Below, piece by piece: positions 30,809 through 43,837 of a stretch of DNA of 64,000 nucleotides. Origin of the DNA: Bicyclus anynana (Eukaryota; Arthropoda; Insecta; Lepidoptera; Nymphalidae); the NCBI RefSeq assembly GCF_947172395.1, contig NC_069088.1, positions 761,501 through 825,500 of the forward strand. The letters run 5' to 3'. Under the pieces are notes generated by a model. The model made no database searches, was not told the DNA's origin, and saw only the letters and a list, made by a program, of their open reading frames with translations. Position 1 is the first letter of the stretch; every line of letters begins with the position of its first letter. The position numbers and the translations under genes are program-made.

Positions 30809-30839
30809 GGAAAGTTGCGACACCTGCGGGCAACTTTCC
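30809..30839. other. Perfect 10-bp inverted repeat
   Basis: GGAAAGTTGC (30809-30818) and GCAACTTTCC (30830-30839) flank an 11-base spacer, within a GC-richer island (30730-30920). No function can be assigned. Confidence 0.6.
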
Positions 30840-31459
30840 CCGGTTAGTCCGCAATTTAATTAGTTATGGAAATCGACCCAACTGCTCCTGCGGCCGGCGC
30901 GTGTAAACTGTTCCCCGACTTGTTAGTTTGTATTGGGATTGTTTGCGTGCCTCTTCAATGGATTTGTTGTAATGGTACTCGTACCTGCATATTTGTGGTT
31001 GAGTGCTTACACTATATTGTTGACTTTGGTCAGCTCATGTTTATGTTAATATAATATAATAGACTATATATAATAGTTTTAATACTTAATTGTATTTGTT
31101 ATAAGGATTTCTCAGTAGATGCCCAGAGCTTTTACATCACCAGTTTTATAAAGAAAAAAGTTGTACCTCAGAGACCACATTGTCATCAGACGCGGTTGTT
31201 AAAATCCCTGATAATGATCATAGAAGTTAATGTATAATGTATATGCCTCTTTGGTATAGCGACTATCCTATGTGACTACTATCCTACTGTGATCTCGAGG
31301 TTCTATTATATAATATATATTTTTTTTTATTCCAAGAAATTCTCAGTAAAATCTTTTAGTCCAGAGACTAGAAGCTGATGACTACTGTCGGTTCCGGCTA
31401 TTATCGTGCGATACGCATTTGATGTGTGTCACGTGGAATTTGTCGATGTGGAATTCAGT

Positions 31460-31572
31460 TTTTCACAAATCCCGCGGGAATCAAATTTCAGCCAAATAGC
31501 TTCAGTAGCCGCAGCGCAGAGGAGGAAGAAACATACACACACACTTTCGCCTTTATAATATTAGTGTGATAG
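31460..31572 (-). mobile_element. Helitron-like family B fragment, reverse
   Basis: ATCCCGCGGGAATCAAATTTC, AGCCAAATAGCTTCAGTAGC and CACACTTTCGCCTTTATAAT match the reverse of family B. Confidence 0.55.
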
Positions 31573-33064
31573 TGCGCTAAGAGCCCGTTTTAGCTAGTCT
31601 TTTTATTCAGCTCATCCTCCTACCACTTAGTATCGTGGCAACCCATTCCTTCCTTTAGTTTGATTTGATATAAAGATTTGATTTTCTGGACCTTTAAAAC
31701 CTGCCAACTCCCAAAGCCGCCATGGTCTAAAGCCACACTTCATAGTAGCCAAACGGCTTGGACTAACAAACGCTGACCTTTTTAAAAATTAGTAAGGTCT
31801 TCTTGCTTGAATGATTCAATGACTCAATTTGGCACTTTGGTTTTCAATTTGTCGTATTTAAATAATGGTTCCTAGTTCGTAAATCTTTTGTATAACTTGT
31901 GACCAGTCCCAGTCTCAAACGTCATACAGTCCGAGTCTCGCTAGACTCGGATCAACATCGTTACAGTCCACAACGGGACGGGCCGGCGCGTCACCGACAA
32001 ACATAAAACATAAACAGCCCGCTCGACGGTAACATCCCTAACTCGTGCTCACAAAAATCACTTGGGACCTAGTGATGTGCGTATCCGATTCTATTATTCA
32101 GACTATCAAAGTTAAATTGATTTATTTTAAAATAAAATTTAATCGACTTATTATTACATACATATATACATAAAACAATTGAATTCTCAAATTTAAAATA
32201 TTCATATTTCATGGTTGAAATAAACACGTAAATACTAAAAACTATTAATGTTGCAGATACGTTTTTGTTTTACAATCTATATTAGGCAATCTAATTATCC
32301 CATAATAGTGTTGGAAGTTAATAGGCAATCGTTTCGTCTATTTACCATCAAAATCATCACTGAAAGATTGGTTACTAATTTATAATAATGAACCAAAACA
32401 AAAAAGTATTAGGTATAGTTATTAGTGTAATAGTTTCGCAAAAATTAATAATTTAGTTTCAATTATAACCTATAAATGTTTTCGAAATTTAGTTGAGTTT
32501 CAAAAATATTTTTTTTTATAGGTTATCTGACGTATTTTTACATTGTAGTTTTCGGTGGAGAAGCTTGGCGTAGCTACTTTTAATGGTATGGTCCAGGCTT
32601 ATCACAATTAATTTATATTAGTATTCTGAGCATTCATACCAATTTTTAGCTCAATGGGAATTATTGTAACCTTCAAAGTCTTATTTGACTGGATTAATAG
32701 CTACTCGATTAGATGCTAACTGTAGTATTTGAATTATAGTCAAATTAAAGTTTAATCCTTTTTATATAATTAGAATGAAATTAATCATGATTTTTATTCT
32801 GTTTCTTGTTTTGCAATGTGTGTGTGATGAAATATATATATTTCGTATAGTCGGCACATCACTAGCGGAAGCGCGGCGGACTCATACAATTTGTTATGCA
32901 AATGCGCTGTCCGCACTACCGCAGCGCCCTCTTAATGTATTGCTTACCCGCTGTGCGCCCTTGCGATATGTTACTTACGGTAAAAACTTACTCAAGTGTT
33001 TGTTCTTGGAATCCTCAAGAAGTAAACTTACTTCTTCACTTTTCTCTTTTTAGTGCATATATTT
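31573..33064. other. No gene recognised
   Basis: Mostly AT-rich. There is a 9-bp perfect hairpin (TCCGAGTCT at 31930-31938, AGACTCGGA at 31943-31951). A GC-richer stretch at 32870-32950 contains GCGCCCTCT (32924-32932). The short plus-strand frames at 32775-33117 show no recognisable domain. Confidence 0.3.
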
Positions 33065-33370
33065 ATTTCATCATACCAGCCGATGGACGTCCTCTGCAGC
33101 AGAAAGGCCTTCTGTAGGGACTTCCAATCATCACGATCCTAAGCCGCCTGCATCCAGCAAATCTGACGACTCAATTGATGTCGTCAGTCCACCTGGTGGG
33201 GGGTCGACCAACACTGTGCTTAGTAGTGCGAGGTCGCTATTCCAGAACCTTGGGACTCCATAGTTCATCGGCTCTTGGAACTATGTGCCCCGCCCATTGC
33301 CACTTAAGCTTCGCGACTCGTTGTCCTATGTATGACTGGTTCTTCTACGGATCTCCTCATTTCTGATTCG
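33065..33370 (-). mobile_element. RTE-like LINE C-terminal fragment
   Basis: Read on the minus strand the pieces correspond to the RTE C-terminus: a WNSxVP-like segment, CSTTKHSVGRPPTRW-like, DDINxVVRFAGCRRLRIVMI-like and a final LQRTSIG with an in-frame break. The plus strand shows it as CAGCCGATGGACGTCCTCTGC, the reverse of the QQxTSIG ending. Frameshifts are present. Confidence 0.6.
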
Positions 33371-33444
33371 ATCATCAATTAATTAATTATTCTACACAAT
33401 ACATATTTATAATTGAATTGATATAAAGCTTTAACAAATCTTTA

Positions 33445-33660
33445 AGAACTAGTGGCCCTAGGTTCGAGTCCTGATAAACTGAACTTTTATTTCTTCTAAC
33501 AAATTTTCAATAAAGTTTTTAGTTGGGGCGTTGGTGGTGGTAAACTTTCGTGTTTCAAAGAACACTTTAAGCCGTTGCTCCAATTTGGATTGACGGGTGG
33601 GTCAAGTAAATAGGCGTGTTACATTTCTCAATTGCTTAACGTACTCGCATACCTTACATT
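33445..33660 (+). mobile_element. tRNA-derived SINE, third family, partial
   Basis: GGCCCTAGGTTCGAGTCCTG (B box) is followed by GAACTTTTATTTCTTCTAAC and a diverged body and tail (GCTCCAATTTGGATTGACG) as in 17385-17705. Confidence 0.5.
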
Positions 33661-35171
33661 GATAACGCTTCTTAAGTTTTATATAAAGGTACAAATATAA
33701 AAATTAAATAAACTTTGATGTTAAAAGAAGTGCTAAACTACAAAACTTTTGTATCAGCCCCTCGTAGCTCGTCCAATCAGCACAGCTAAGCGATTCGCAT
33801 TTCCGCGCATAGATGGCGTTGCACCGATGGTTAGTTTCGAAGCACAATCAGGCTTTGTGCCGCCCTTCCGGCCAGTTCCGGCCTTTATTTCGATTCTGGC
33901 TCGCTTTGTAACTCTTGTTGGCGAATTCGTCAATTTCTTTGGGCGGTCATGTGGAAACCAATAACGGGGTGATTTGGACTGGCTTTTGAAAACGATTTGT
34001 TAGATTTACTACATGACATTGTATACCTAACTTGTAATATGTGCTCGTAGTTATATATAGTAATCTTAACTCAGCGCTAGCTTTGAAAACCCGTCTTATT
34101 TTAAAAATGAGCTTATGTCACTCCGCTTGTATCTGCATATCATAATTATACTACCAGATTTTAGTTTCAGAGATTAGAAGCAAAGTAACAAAGTGACAAA
34201 TAAACAAAGTATTTTGATTTATATTATTAGTATAGATTTCTCAACAGTGCAGACATCCTGTGACTAATATTTTGACTGATATTCCATGAAACTATAGTGA
34301 AAAATTTCGCTTAAAAGTAATAATATTGAACGTAGTACTTTTTCACTTTTTATTTTAATATTTAAGCAGGCGACGACGATACTTATCACAAAAGTCCGAC
34401 TTAGTTTTGTAATTCCTTGCTCTGCCTACTACATGCCAATATATTTTGTTAACTTTATGATTAATTTATTTAAAATAATTGATAATAATTTTTGTCATAC
34501 TATTGTGATCATAAATGTACGGCTTAAATCGTCGCCAGGATGGCGAAAGTTTATCAAGGTTACCCAACTTGGACTTGGCATTACGCCGTAGACACCGTTG
34601 CTACGCTGTTCGTAGCTCTTCGTAGAATCGCGAATGGTATTAAAAAGGTTACGTTATCTTCTATATTCTGAGATAATTCTTAGTATTTTATTCTTATTAA
34701 GTATTTATTTTTAATTTTTTTAAAAAGAAAAATGCCGTATTAATTTTGAGTATTACTTTAGTATGCCGTATTAATATGCCGTATCCTTTTGAATAAGATC
34801 GATATTCTAGTTACTCCGATTAGTCGGAAATAATGTGTTAGAAGTGGATAAGGCAAATGTTCAGCGAATGGAGAACAAACCATAATCTGTAGGTGTTGAA
34901 TTTTTTTTAACGGGGAGCTACTAAAGCGTATTGTTGAATAACGCAATTTAACAATAAGCTTTACTAAACAACTAACATAAACTCAGAAACAGTGCTCATC
35001 ACCAAACTTTACAATATTATTTTATAAAAAAAAATATGCATTATTTACATTGTGTTAGAAATACACCTTTTATTGTAAACGAGTATATTCTAATCTATTA
35101 TTTCCGACAACAATATATTGAAACAACCAAATAGTACTGATAGATGTCTACTGAAACCTTGAAATGGTGTA
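33661..35171. other. No gene recognised; GC-richer patch at 33750-33965
   Basis: The patch contains CCAATCAG, ATAGATGGCG and GGCCAGTTCCGGCC. The open frame across it has no recognisable domain. It may be regulatory sequence. Confidence 0.25.
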
Positions 35172-35204
35172 AACGCGCTGTAAAATCCACGTTTACAGAG
35201 CGTT
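35172..35204. other. 13-bp inverted repeat, one mismatch
   Basis: AACGCGCTGTAAA (35172-35184) pairs with TTTACAGAGCGTT (35192-35204) except at one base, with a 7-base loop. It lies about 450 bases upstream of the possible promoter at 35639. Confidence 0.5.
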
Positions 35205-35638
35205 GTAGCTACGTGCAGGCTGCATTTATTCTAGACCTTCCGTATCAGCCAGTGTCTGATAGTCGGCCGCCAGTGCTAGACCGACGCGGTCTCTTGGAGC
35301 ACGCGCTTGAATTATTTTACAATACGAAAAAACTTTATACACTACGAAAAAACTGAGAAAAAGTTTATATTTCCATTGAACTTTACATAGACAGCGCTCG
35401 TCGCGCGTAAAAACTTTATAAAACAATCGAACTATATTTCGATTCGCAAAAATGTTATAAAAACAAAACTTCTAGCTTTGGACTTTACGCATTTTAAAAA
35501 TAAATAGTATTAATTTTCGATTACAATTTATCAATAAATAGAAAAATACAAAATCATAATTAGTTTGTAAATTTAAAATTTTTGAATCAACCCAAATGTA
35601 ATTAAGTATTAGTTTAACGTAAACCGTAGTTTTAAAAG

Positions 35639-35799
35639 TATAAAAATATATAAAAACGCCGCTCAGTTGGTTGTGAAGTGTAGATGCATGTGTAGTTTAG
35701 TGTAGGTTTTTTTGTAAACTGATATTTAATCTGTGTTAGCAGTTAGTCAGTGTAAAGTTGGACTTTAGAAAACAATTTATTCATCTTCAGCACTACGCG
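35639..35799 (+). promoter_or_regulatory. Possible TATA/initiator promoter and non-coding first exon
   Basis: TATAAAAA at 35639 is followed 26 bases later by the A of TCAGTT (35663-35668), an arthropod-type initiator. Downstream, ACTACGCG|GTAAGTAA at 35799/35800 is a near-perfect splice donor. The exon of about 135 nt has only a three-codon ATG frame, so it would be a 5' UTR exon of a plus-strand gene whose coding exons I could not find. This is inference from short motifs in AT-rich DNA. Confidence 0.35.
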
Positions 35800-36177
35800 G
35801 TAAGTAAACTAAACTTTAGACACTTCACCGAAAGTTTCCAAGCGATTTGAATTCATTATTTATACTCATACACTACATTTCAAAAGTTAACAACAGTTAA
35901 AAATTGTAACTAATGTATCGTTTTATTATAATTAGTTTTTCAATAAATACTGTTTGTTGGTATAATCTTTAATTATTTCTAATGCATTTTCCGCCTTAAA
36001 AAGGTAAATAAAGAAAAGCCATAGTAGTAGAGTTCTTGAGAGATTGTCATTATTGTTTTTGCCGCCATGCAATGTTGCAAGTGAAATTATAGATTTGACT
36101 CCCCGTATACTTCAAATCGGTTGTACCCACTTTGTATGCTAAGTTGTAAGATACAAGGTCATCAGATTTTTGTTTAA

Positions 36178-36490
36178 TGATAAGAAAGCCCTTGACTGCT
36201 ATCTCATCTGATATTTAGTGATATTTAGTGATTTAGTGATAGTGATGGAGGTTTTCTTCGACGAGTTATAAGTTTATACTATCCATACCTCTGAGTTTCT
36301 ACGCGATATTGTACTTGGAACGCTAAATCATTTGGCGGCACGTCTTTGACGGTAGCATAGTAACTAGCCACAGCCGATTTCTATCAACATATCTTACCAA
36401 TACCATGGGCCAATTTAAAAAAAAAAAACTATAATCTGGGAATCGAATCTGTGTTAAGAACCACATCACTATCAACTTCACCAGACACGT
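36178..36490 (-). mobile_element. Main SINE family, reverse, near full length
   Basis: CCCTTGACTGCTATCTCATC (tail), TTTCTACGCGATATTGTAC, CATTTGGCGGCACGTC and ACTAGCCACAGCCG (body) and GGGAATCGAATCTGTG (B box) appear in reverse order. The tail contains a small expansion of GATATTTAGT. Confidence 0.65.
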
Positions 36491-36539
36491 CGTTCAATAT
36501 ATAAGTAATTATTGAGATATCACTTCACTGCTCGTCCAT

Positions 36540-36735
36540 TTTTGAAAATGGCTGCAGCAGTGATGGCATTTGGAAGATATGGAATGTTATTCCGCCATAT
36601 GTTTTCCCTACCTCATTTAGAATGGGTATCTTTACTCGTATGTTAATAGTAAGTCCGTACCTTATAGACAAGCACATTCGCTGCCATTAGGCAAGATTGC
36701 AGCCAAGTAATGGTCTACAATTAAAAAAAAGCCAT
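36540..36735 (+). mobile_element. CR1-like LINE 3' fragment
   Basis: ATATGGAATGTTATTCCG, TATGTTTTCCCTACCTC and AGAATGGGTATCTTTAC match the WNALPASVFPTSYNMGTF region at 10499-10555, followed by CGCTGCCATTAGGCAAG and TTGCAGCCAAGTAATGG and an A-run. Confidence 0.6.
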
Positions 36736-37056
36736 TTAACTATATTCAAACTATTAATAATATCTCTTTCTGAAGAAATTGTAAATTATGTCGGCTTGTA
36801 AATATAAAATATATAACACTACTAGTATTCCGCAGTTTCATCTGAGTAGATTCAGTTTTACATGGAAATATCGTGACAAAAAAGTAATGTAATGTGACTC
36901 TATACTCTATAGGTATATGTCAAATTTCATCTAGATTTGTGCAGCCGGTCTGGAGTTACAAGAAGTTCGGCTAATTTGATTTTCTTATCTAATTATTAAG
37001 TGCTATTTTCTTCTATATTTAATCAATATTTTATCTTTTATCTATATCTATACTTC

Positions 37057-37245
37057 TATATAAAGCTGAAGAGTTTGTTTGTTCGTTTAATTGAATGCGC
37101 TAATCTCAGGAACTACTGGTCCGATTTGAAAAATTCTTTCAGTGTTAGATAGCCCATCTATCGAGAAAGGTTACAGGCTATATATTATCTCTGTACTCTT
37201 ACGAGAACAGGAACCACGCGGGTGAAACCGCGCGGCGTCAGCTTT
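37057..37245 (+). mobile_element. Short Helitron-like element, family A
   Basis: AGCTGAAGAGTTTGTTTG, GAACTACTGGTCCGATTTG and CACGCGGGTGAAACCGCGCG are well preserved. The 3' end reads GCGTCAGCTTTA, so the CTAG terminus is lost. Confidence 0.65.
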
Positions 37246-38424
37246 ATAATATTATTATGTAACATCGTAACAATAATATTATTATGTAAATTATTATGCT
37301 TTCTAAAACATAAAATCAAATCGTTAATGTGTGGTTGCTATTTTGAAAATTAAAAGCGTGGGATCCCAAAATATGTTTTAACTTTTGTTATAATAAAGCG
37401 ATTTCTGTGCAAGGAGAGAAAATAATGTTTTTCATTGCAAATATAAAATAATAATTAGAAGACGATGAGATGAAACTTTAAATAGAAAACAGGCTTAAAG
37501 AGGTAATTTGTGGCTTGAAACTTTCAGGGAAATTGTTTTCATTTTCATAAATTACTTGCTTGACTGAAAACATTTTTAGAATATATTTATAAAAATACGT
37601 TCTTTGCATAATTACTTTTTATTGATTACGATTAAATTATATAAAGTAGTGCACATAAAATTTTACAATTATATGTATAAGGTGTAATCACTTAAGAATA
37701 ACGTAAATAATAATTTACCTGTTTATTTCACATCTTCGTTATACATAAAGGTATATAAAGTCTATTGTTGTTTTTAAACCTCTTTATCTTCCCATCGCTA
37801 ATTAAATTACGCCAAAGTAGATACTTTGAACATTCACTTGTGGCTCAAAGTCTTATTGGGCATTTGGTATATATACAACCCAATCTTAGGACTTCAAAAC
37901 TAATTTCATAAACACTTGATAACCTTGCTTCATACCTCAGACGGGTGGATAACTGATTTTACACATATCGCAAATTAAAATAATATGCGACATGGATTTT
38001 CCGGACTGTTTAGAGATATTGAGAGTTACCAGCACGGAAATTAATAAATCATTTTGAGCATTATCTATATTCTGTTTGTATTCAGTTATTTTTGAGCATA
38101 TTTACTTACTAGATAAAGTAGTCGTTCACGTTTATACACTTAGATTTTTTAAATAACTCCTACGGATTTTAATACAATATTTGATTCGAAGATAAAGTAA
38201 TTCAAGTAGAAAGTGTATTCGTGTTTTCACACAGACAAATAGATAATAATAATCGATATGTTGACATGGCATGAACGGGTTTTGGTATTTCCATCCGTCG
38301 TGCTTCATTGCTAGGAACTGTATTTTACATTTTTTTTAATAAAGTAGGCGTTACTTTTCAGAAATTAATTAAAAATAGGATTTATTTTTCTTTTCAAGCG
38401 ACAACATCACCCAGATATGATTTT
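37246..38424. other. No gene recognised
   Basis: Very AT-rich sequence with no named repeat and no frame of interest. Confidence 0.3.
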
Positions 38425-38640
38425 TTTATATGTTACCCCTAACTACAATCTCACCTGATAATAAATGATGATGCAATCTAAGATGGAAGCGGGCTAACTT
38501 GTTAGACGTAGGATGAAAATCCATACCCATTTTGGTTTCTATACGACATCGTACCGGAACGCTAAATCACTTGGCGGTACGTCTTTGCTGGTAGGATAGT
38601 AAATAACCACGGCCGAAGCCTCCCACCAACAACTCAACAA
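38425..38640 (-). mobile_element. Main SINE family, reverse, 3' two thirds
   Basis: ACTACAATCTCACCTGATAA, GATGATGCAATCTAAGATGG, CACTTGGCGGTACGTC and ACCACGGCCGAAGCCTCCC are the reverse of tail and body. The tRNA-like head is missing. Confidence 0.7.
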
Positions 38641-39110
38641 GGCTATAAATCTAGAGATGTTGACTTGACTTGACAATCCCAAAGTCAATTGTCAAGTTAT
38701 AAATCGGAACTAATAAATATTTTTTTAATAGGCCAAATAAATTAAGCCGAGATAGTCAAACAGCAAGCAGATGTTATAGCTGAGAGAATAGTACAATACA
38801 AGTTAACCCTTTAAAAACAGACAATTGCCGCTATAATATCACAAGCACACAGATATTTTCAAAAACCAATTACATTTCCCTCCAAGAAGTTCGCAGTAGC
38901 CCGCGGGCGATTCGTACCGATACCAAATTAAAACGATTCCAATATAACTAATGGACTTTTAAGATTTTATAAAGAACTAGCGGCCCGGTACGTGCTTCGC
39001 TACGTATAAAGTGAAATAAAATAAACAAATCGGAACATCAAATTCATTTATTTAATCAAAAAAATATTTTATTTAAAATCGAAATCAATTGCTAGCTATT
39101 TACAACACAC

Positions 39111-42100
39111 TTAATCCAAAACATTTGGATAAACAATATTTTTTGTTTTTCCATTTTGAGCATAAATAAACAAACGGCTGGGGGTACCGACTCTGGAACA
39201 GGCAACATATAACTGGCCATGTGAAAAACAATGTTCCTCCAAATTCACACCACAAACGTGAAGTGTTTGACCTTGGGCCTTGTTGATGGACATCGCAAAT
39301 GATAAACGCACAGGATATTGTAAACGTTTGAACTCAAAAGGCATATCAGTTGGAATCATAGGTATACGCGGTATCAAAACAACTTCTCCTTTTGATTTAC
39401 CAGTTAAGATCGTAGCTTCAATCAAATTTGGCAATAACTTTTTCACTGCCAATCTTGTTCCGTTACACAGTTTTGGTGGATTAATATTTCGCAATAATAT
39501 AATCGAAGAACCAACTTTCAGATTCAAGCAATGCGGTGGCATACCAGCCGGCTCCAATGAATTTAAAAATTCAATTGGATAATTCATTGCCTCATCTTGA
39601 TTCATAACACTGTCAATTGATTTATATTTCGTGACTACGCCTGGCAGTTTCGCTTGAATTTGAAAATTAATTGCATTGACATGAATGTTTTTCGGTGCTA
39701 AAATGGCGCGTTCTGTCAACCAATCATGATTTCTGTAATTCTGAACAATATTCGGAAAAACACATTCAATCAATTCATCTATCGATTGCGCAATTGTACA
39801 AAAATTGTTCGGTACAGCGATCAATCCGTTGGTTCTGTCGATTTGTATTTTGCCGTCACCAATTTCTAACAATTGTTTTGAGAACTCATGGGCAGCTGGA
39901 TCATTTTGTAGGTGAACACGCATATTAATGTTTAGTGTCAATTTTTGTAGATATCTCCAAAGAACTGATGACTTCAAGCAGGCATTTATTTCATCAGCAG
40001 GAGTTGATCGAGGAATGACAGGCAATGTTTGACGAAAATCCCCTGAAAGTAATATCAAAGCACCACCAAAAAGCTGTTGATTACCACGTAAATCTTGCAT
40101 TGTTCGATTGAATGCTTCTAGTGATTTTTTATTCGCCATTGTACACTCATCCCATAAAATAATTGACGTTAATCGCAGAACTTTTGCCATAGCAGAATTT
40201 CTCGATATATTGCAAGTTGGAGTTTCAATCACCTGTACATTCAATGGCAATTTTAATGCAGAGTGTGCGGTCCGACCACCTTCTAATAATGTAGCAGCAA
40301 TTCCCGAAGATGCAAGTGCTAGTGCAATTTTCTGATCTGATCGAATAGTCGCTAAAATCAATGATATAACGAACGTTTTACCTGTGCCACCAGGTGCATC
40401 CAAAAAATATAATCCACCTGCATTATTGGAAACGGCTTGCATGATTGTATCATATACATGTTTTTGCTGAATATTTAATTTGGTTATATTCGATTGTACA
40501 AATAAACGCAAATCATTACAGTTGAATTCCTGCTCACGTTGCAATTCACGATCAAACAAATCATGCATGGGACGATTTGGTGCGGTCATACCCAATTGTA
40601 CTAATGCTTTATTTGCAATCGTTAGACATATATCTTCAATTATTATCAAAGCTTCGTTGCACATTTCCAAGGTAATCAACAAATCAGGATTTCTTGCATG
40701 ATGACGCATACGAATTAAAATATCTTCTGCCATATAATTTTTATATTTGTTCCATAATTCAAGTGGATTTGATGGCATACATGTCGATAATATAATGGCA
40801 AATAGCATTCGTATTTGTTGTGGATGAGCTGACGTAGATGCATCATTAAGTGTTGAATCCCAATGTGCATCATCCTCCAACAAATGCAAGAGTTGACATG
40901 CTTCACGATATGTTTGACACAAATGACCGTCGACTGTCCTTAATTCTTGAAATGATTTTGGGCCATTGACGTTAACTAATAGCAATCGCAAATAAAAACA
41001 CTCAGCATTGTTTGGATGTACTGTATACATTCTCCCAATTGCATCTGTTTTGAAAATGCCTGAATGCCCATCGACTGCTGTTCCTTGTTTACGTCTTTGA
41101 AATTTTTTTGAAGACACATTCCATGTATAGTACTGAGGCACTTCGGAATATAACAAATTTCTAGCAAATGTATCAGTTTCGCATAATTTGAAAAAAGCTG
41201 TCAACGTAGTCGCTGGTGGGTGTGCTGCTCTTTCCAATGCATTTGCTTCATTAAAATAAATACGTTGGCCATTCTCAAGATGCACAGCTAAGTGAACAAC
41301 CACAGGATGTCTTTCGTGCATTGGAAACGACAGAATCCTCCAGACAGCTTCATTACTACTAATATAGCGCCCCAGTTGATACTGAGTAATTTCATCATTT
41401 CTATTATCACCAGCTACACCGAAAACAGCCATATCGCTCCCTTTATTTACATACTTGCAAATATATTTAATGGATTTGACTGAATTACAATACTCCACAT
41501 TTATATGAGCCTTGAATATTTTCGATAATAATGGACAATACGGAACCACCCAACGATTATCAACTTCAACGTCCTGGTTACGCATTCTAATGGTTGCCGT
41601 TTTGCCATTATCATTAGGTGATCTACGTCTATACAACGGATATCCGTCATTGCCCGTTATTGTGTCTGAAGTCAATTGTCTTGGGTATCGTTTCGAACAC
41701 TTTCCATCAATCATACATGGCGAATTCATATTTAGTTCACCGCACGGACCATGTATCATGTTTTTAACGACAACATCAAATAACTCAGGATCAACAGTTT
41801 GATCAGGAATTTCACCTGATATAACGTTATCGATTTGATCCGGAGTTATTTTATTTACCAGCCAAATTAATATATGTGCGTGCGGCAATCCCCTTTTTTG
41901 CCATTCGATGGAGTACATATGGCAACGCACCTCTCCAAATACACGTAATTTCACAATTAAATCCATAAGTGCTTTCAATTTTCGCCGAAAAACACGTGCT
42001 GTAATGTCATGACGATCAGTTGTCGACTGGCCTTCAAATAAATTGTTCTTGATGTCATCCCACTGCGGATTACATGTAAATGTAATGAACAGATCCGGTC

Positions 42101-43665
42101 GACCGTATTTTCGTACATAAGACATTGCGTCTTGTGCATATTCGTTCATATGCCGTGGGCTACCAATATACGAAGATGGCAATATAGTTAAACGTCCGAT
42201 GTCATTAACATTAGCATCATTCGCTATCGCATCTTGCAAATGAATATATTCTTCGGATCTTAATTTTGCTTGGTTGAAACGAATATAATTAAGACGTTCA
42301 GTCTCTATTTTGGCATACATATCAACGATGTACTGATGATATAGTTTACCACATTTTAAGATATAATTTTGTTCTTGTGGACGAATCATCAATCGATACG
42401 AATAAAAATTCATGGCACTAACTTTTTTCTGTATATGTAGACCTGAAAATAATTACAAAATGTGACTTTAGAAAGTTGTAGAAATGAAATGTCAACACAC
42501 TAAAAATAGGTCAATTATTTACCTGTTCGTGGATCAATCATTGGTATATTGATATGGTAACCATCGTCACCTTTCCAATGCAATATTGGGTACTGTAATG
42601 CATCGTAACTACGATGAAGTTCCGAAACACGTTGCAATTGCTCATTTCTACGATGAAGTACAATATCACGGGATTGAAACTGATCACCAAGAATTACAAT
42701 TGCAACCTCATCAATTGTTGGTGCATTAAATCGCCTTGCATGCTCTCCAAAAGGTGTTCTATCAGCTCTTATTACGATTTTGTGATTATCAGTTGGCATA
42801 CGATCGAGAGCAATTTTAAACAATTGAACTAATGCGTTATGCTGATGGAAAAACCTTTGTAGCTCACGAATAATTTCTCGTCTTGTATTCGAAACAATTG
42901 CACAACGTTGATCCAATTCACGATTTTCATCACCAATAAAATAAATTTGCAAAAATTGATGATCAGCGTCGGGGTATGGCAATAACGAACCAGCTTGATG
43001 ATAAATCTGGCCCTGAATCTGTAACATGTATACAATTTTAGGTAAATCTTATATCAGTTTTTTTTTAAATATACTTTATGCTTCAGATTGATACAAACAT
43101 GGAATAATCCTGTTGAAGTATTTACCTTAAACGTCGGCATAAAATTATCTCTAATAATTTTAGTTGCACCAAAAGAAGTCATTTGAAATGCCGAATTGTA
43201 TTGTTGAATATGACTCAGAAAGTGCTTCGACGCTTGCGATGTCCCAAAAATAAATGAATACAATGGTTCGGGTGGAGTTTCTAATGCTGGCAATCTCACT
43301 TTGCCATTAGCACAACACATGCCGGGCGTTTCACCTGGAAAGTTAGCCGCATCACAATGTGGACATATTGCGTCCATCATTCCAATGTATCCATACATAC
43401 TATAATCAATCTGACTGTTGTAATTAAAAGCAGCACGCATCATTTCAGCCAAAACAGCACGACGTATTCGTGATGGCCGTGCAAGATTCAGTACAGGTAC
43501 TGGGTTAACAAATCCATTGCGTGCATTACGTTCACGCTGCGATGCATTAGCTTGTGCGCGTTCATCTGCAGTCTGTGATCGTCTTAGTAATGCCACATCA
43601 TTTGCATTACGCGTTCGCCGACCTATATTTGCTCGTCTGGCTGGTGGCATTTTTCCCGTATGCAC
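39111..43665 (-). CDS. Helitron Rep/helicase, three exons, about 1455 residues
   Basis: The protein nicks and joins DNA ends by rolling-circle chemistry and unwinds the element. Exons are 43665-43126 (180 codons), 43018-42523 and 42442-39111, with introns of 107 and 80 nt. The joins TFK|IQGQIYHQAGSLLP and DPRTG|LHIQKKVSAMNFYSYRL restore the family sequence in frame. In the joined protein: a Cys-rich segment CPHCDAANFPGETPGMCC in exon 1; FITFTCNPQWDD at about 464-475; the HUH motif GLPHAHIL at about 530-537; the two tyrosines of YICKYVNKG at about 672 and 676; Walker A APGGTGKT at about 1028-1035; Walker B LWDEC at about 1108-1112; and the Pif1-type SINKAQGQT near the C-terminus. I see no frameshift or internal stop. 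The first ATG at 43665 is chosen; a second lies five codons later. Length fits the usual 1400-1500. Confidence 0.92.
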
Positions 43666-43837
43666 ATATGTTTTCGCTTAAAAATCGAAAAAAAAAATTA
43701 GAACAAAAAAAAAACAAATTCCCAAGAAGCTGTCGCATATGATGCCATGTGAAATCATATACGGCAACTTAGAAAAGTACACATAAATTCAGGACTCACC
43801 GTTTGTATGAATGCACTGCAAATGCAATTATGTGAAA

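Noticed and set aside
40108..41802. Several plus-strand frames of 60-100 residues opposite the Helitron gene
   Set aside because: They are antisense shadows of the Rep/helicase coding exon.
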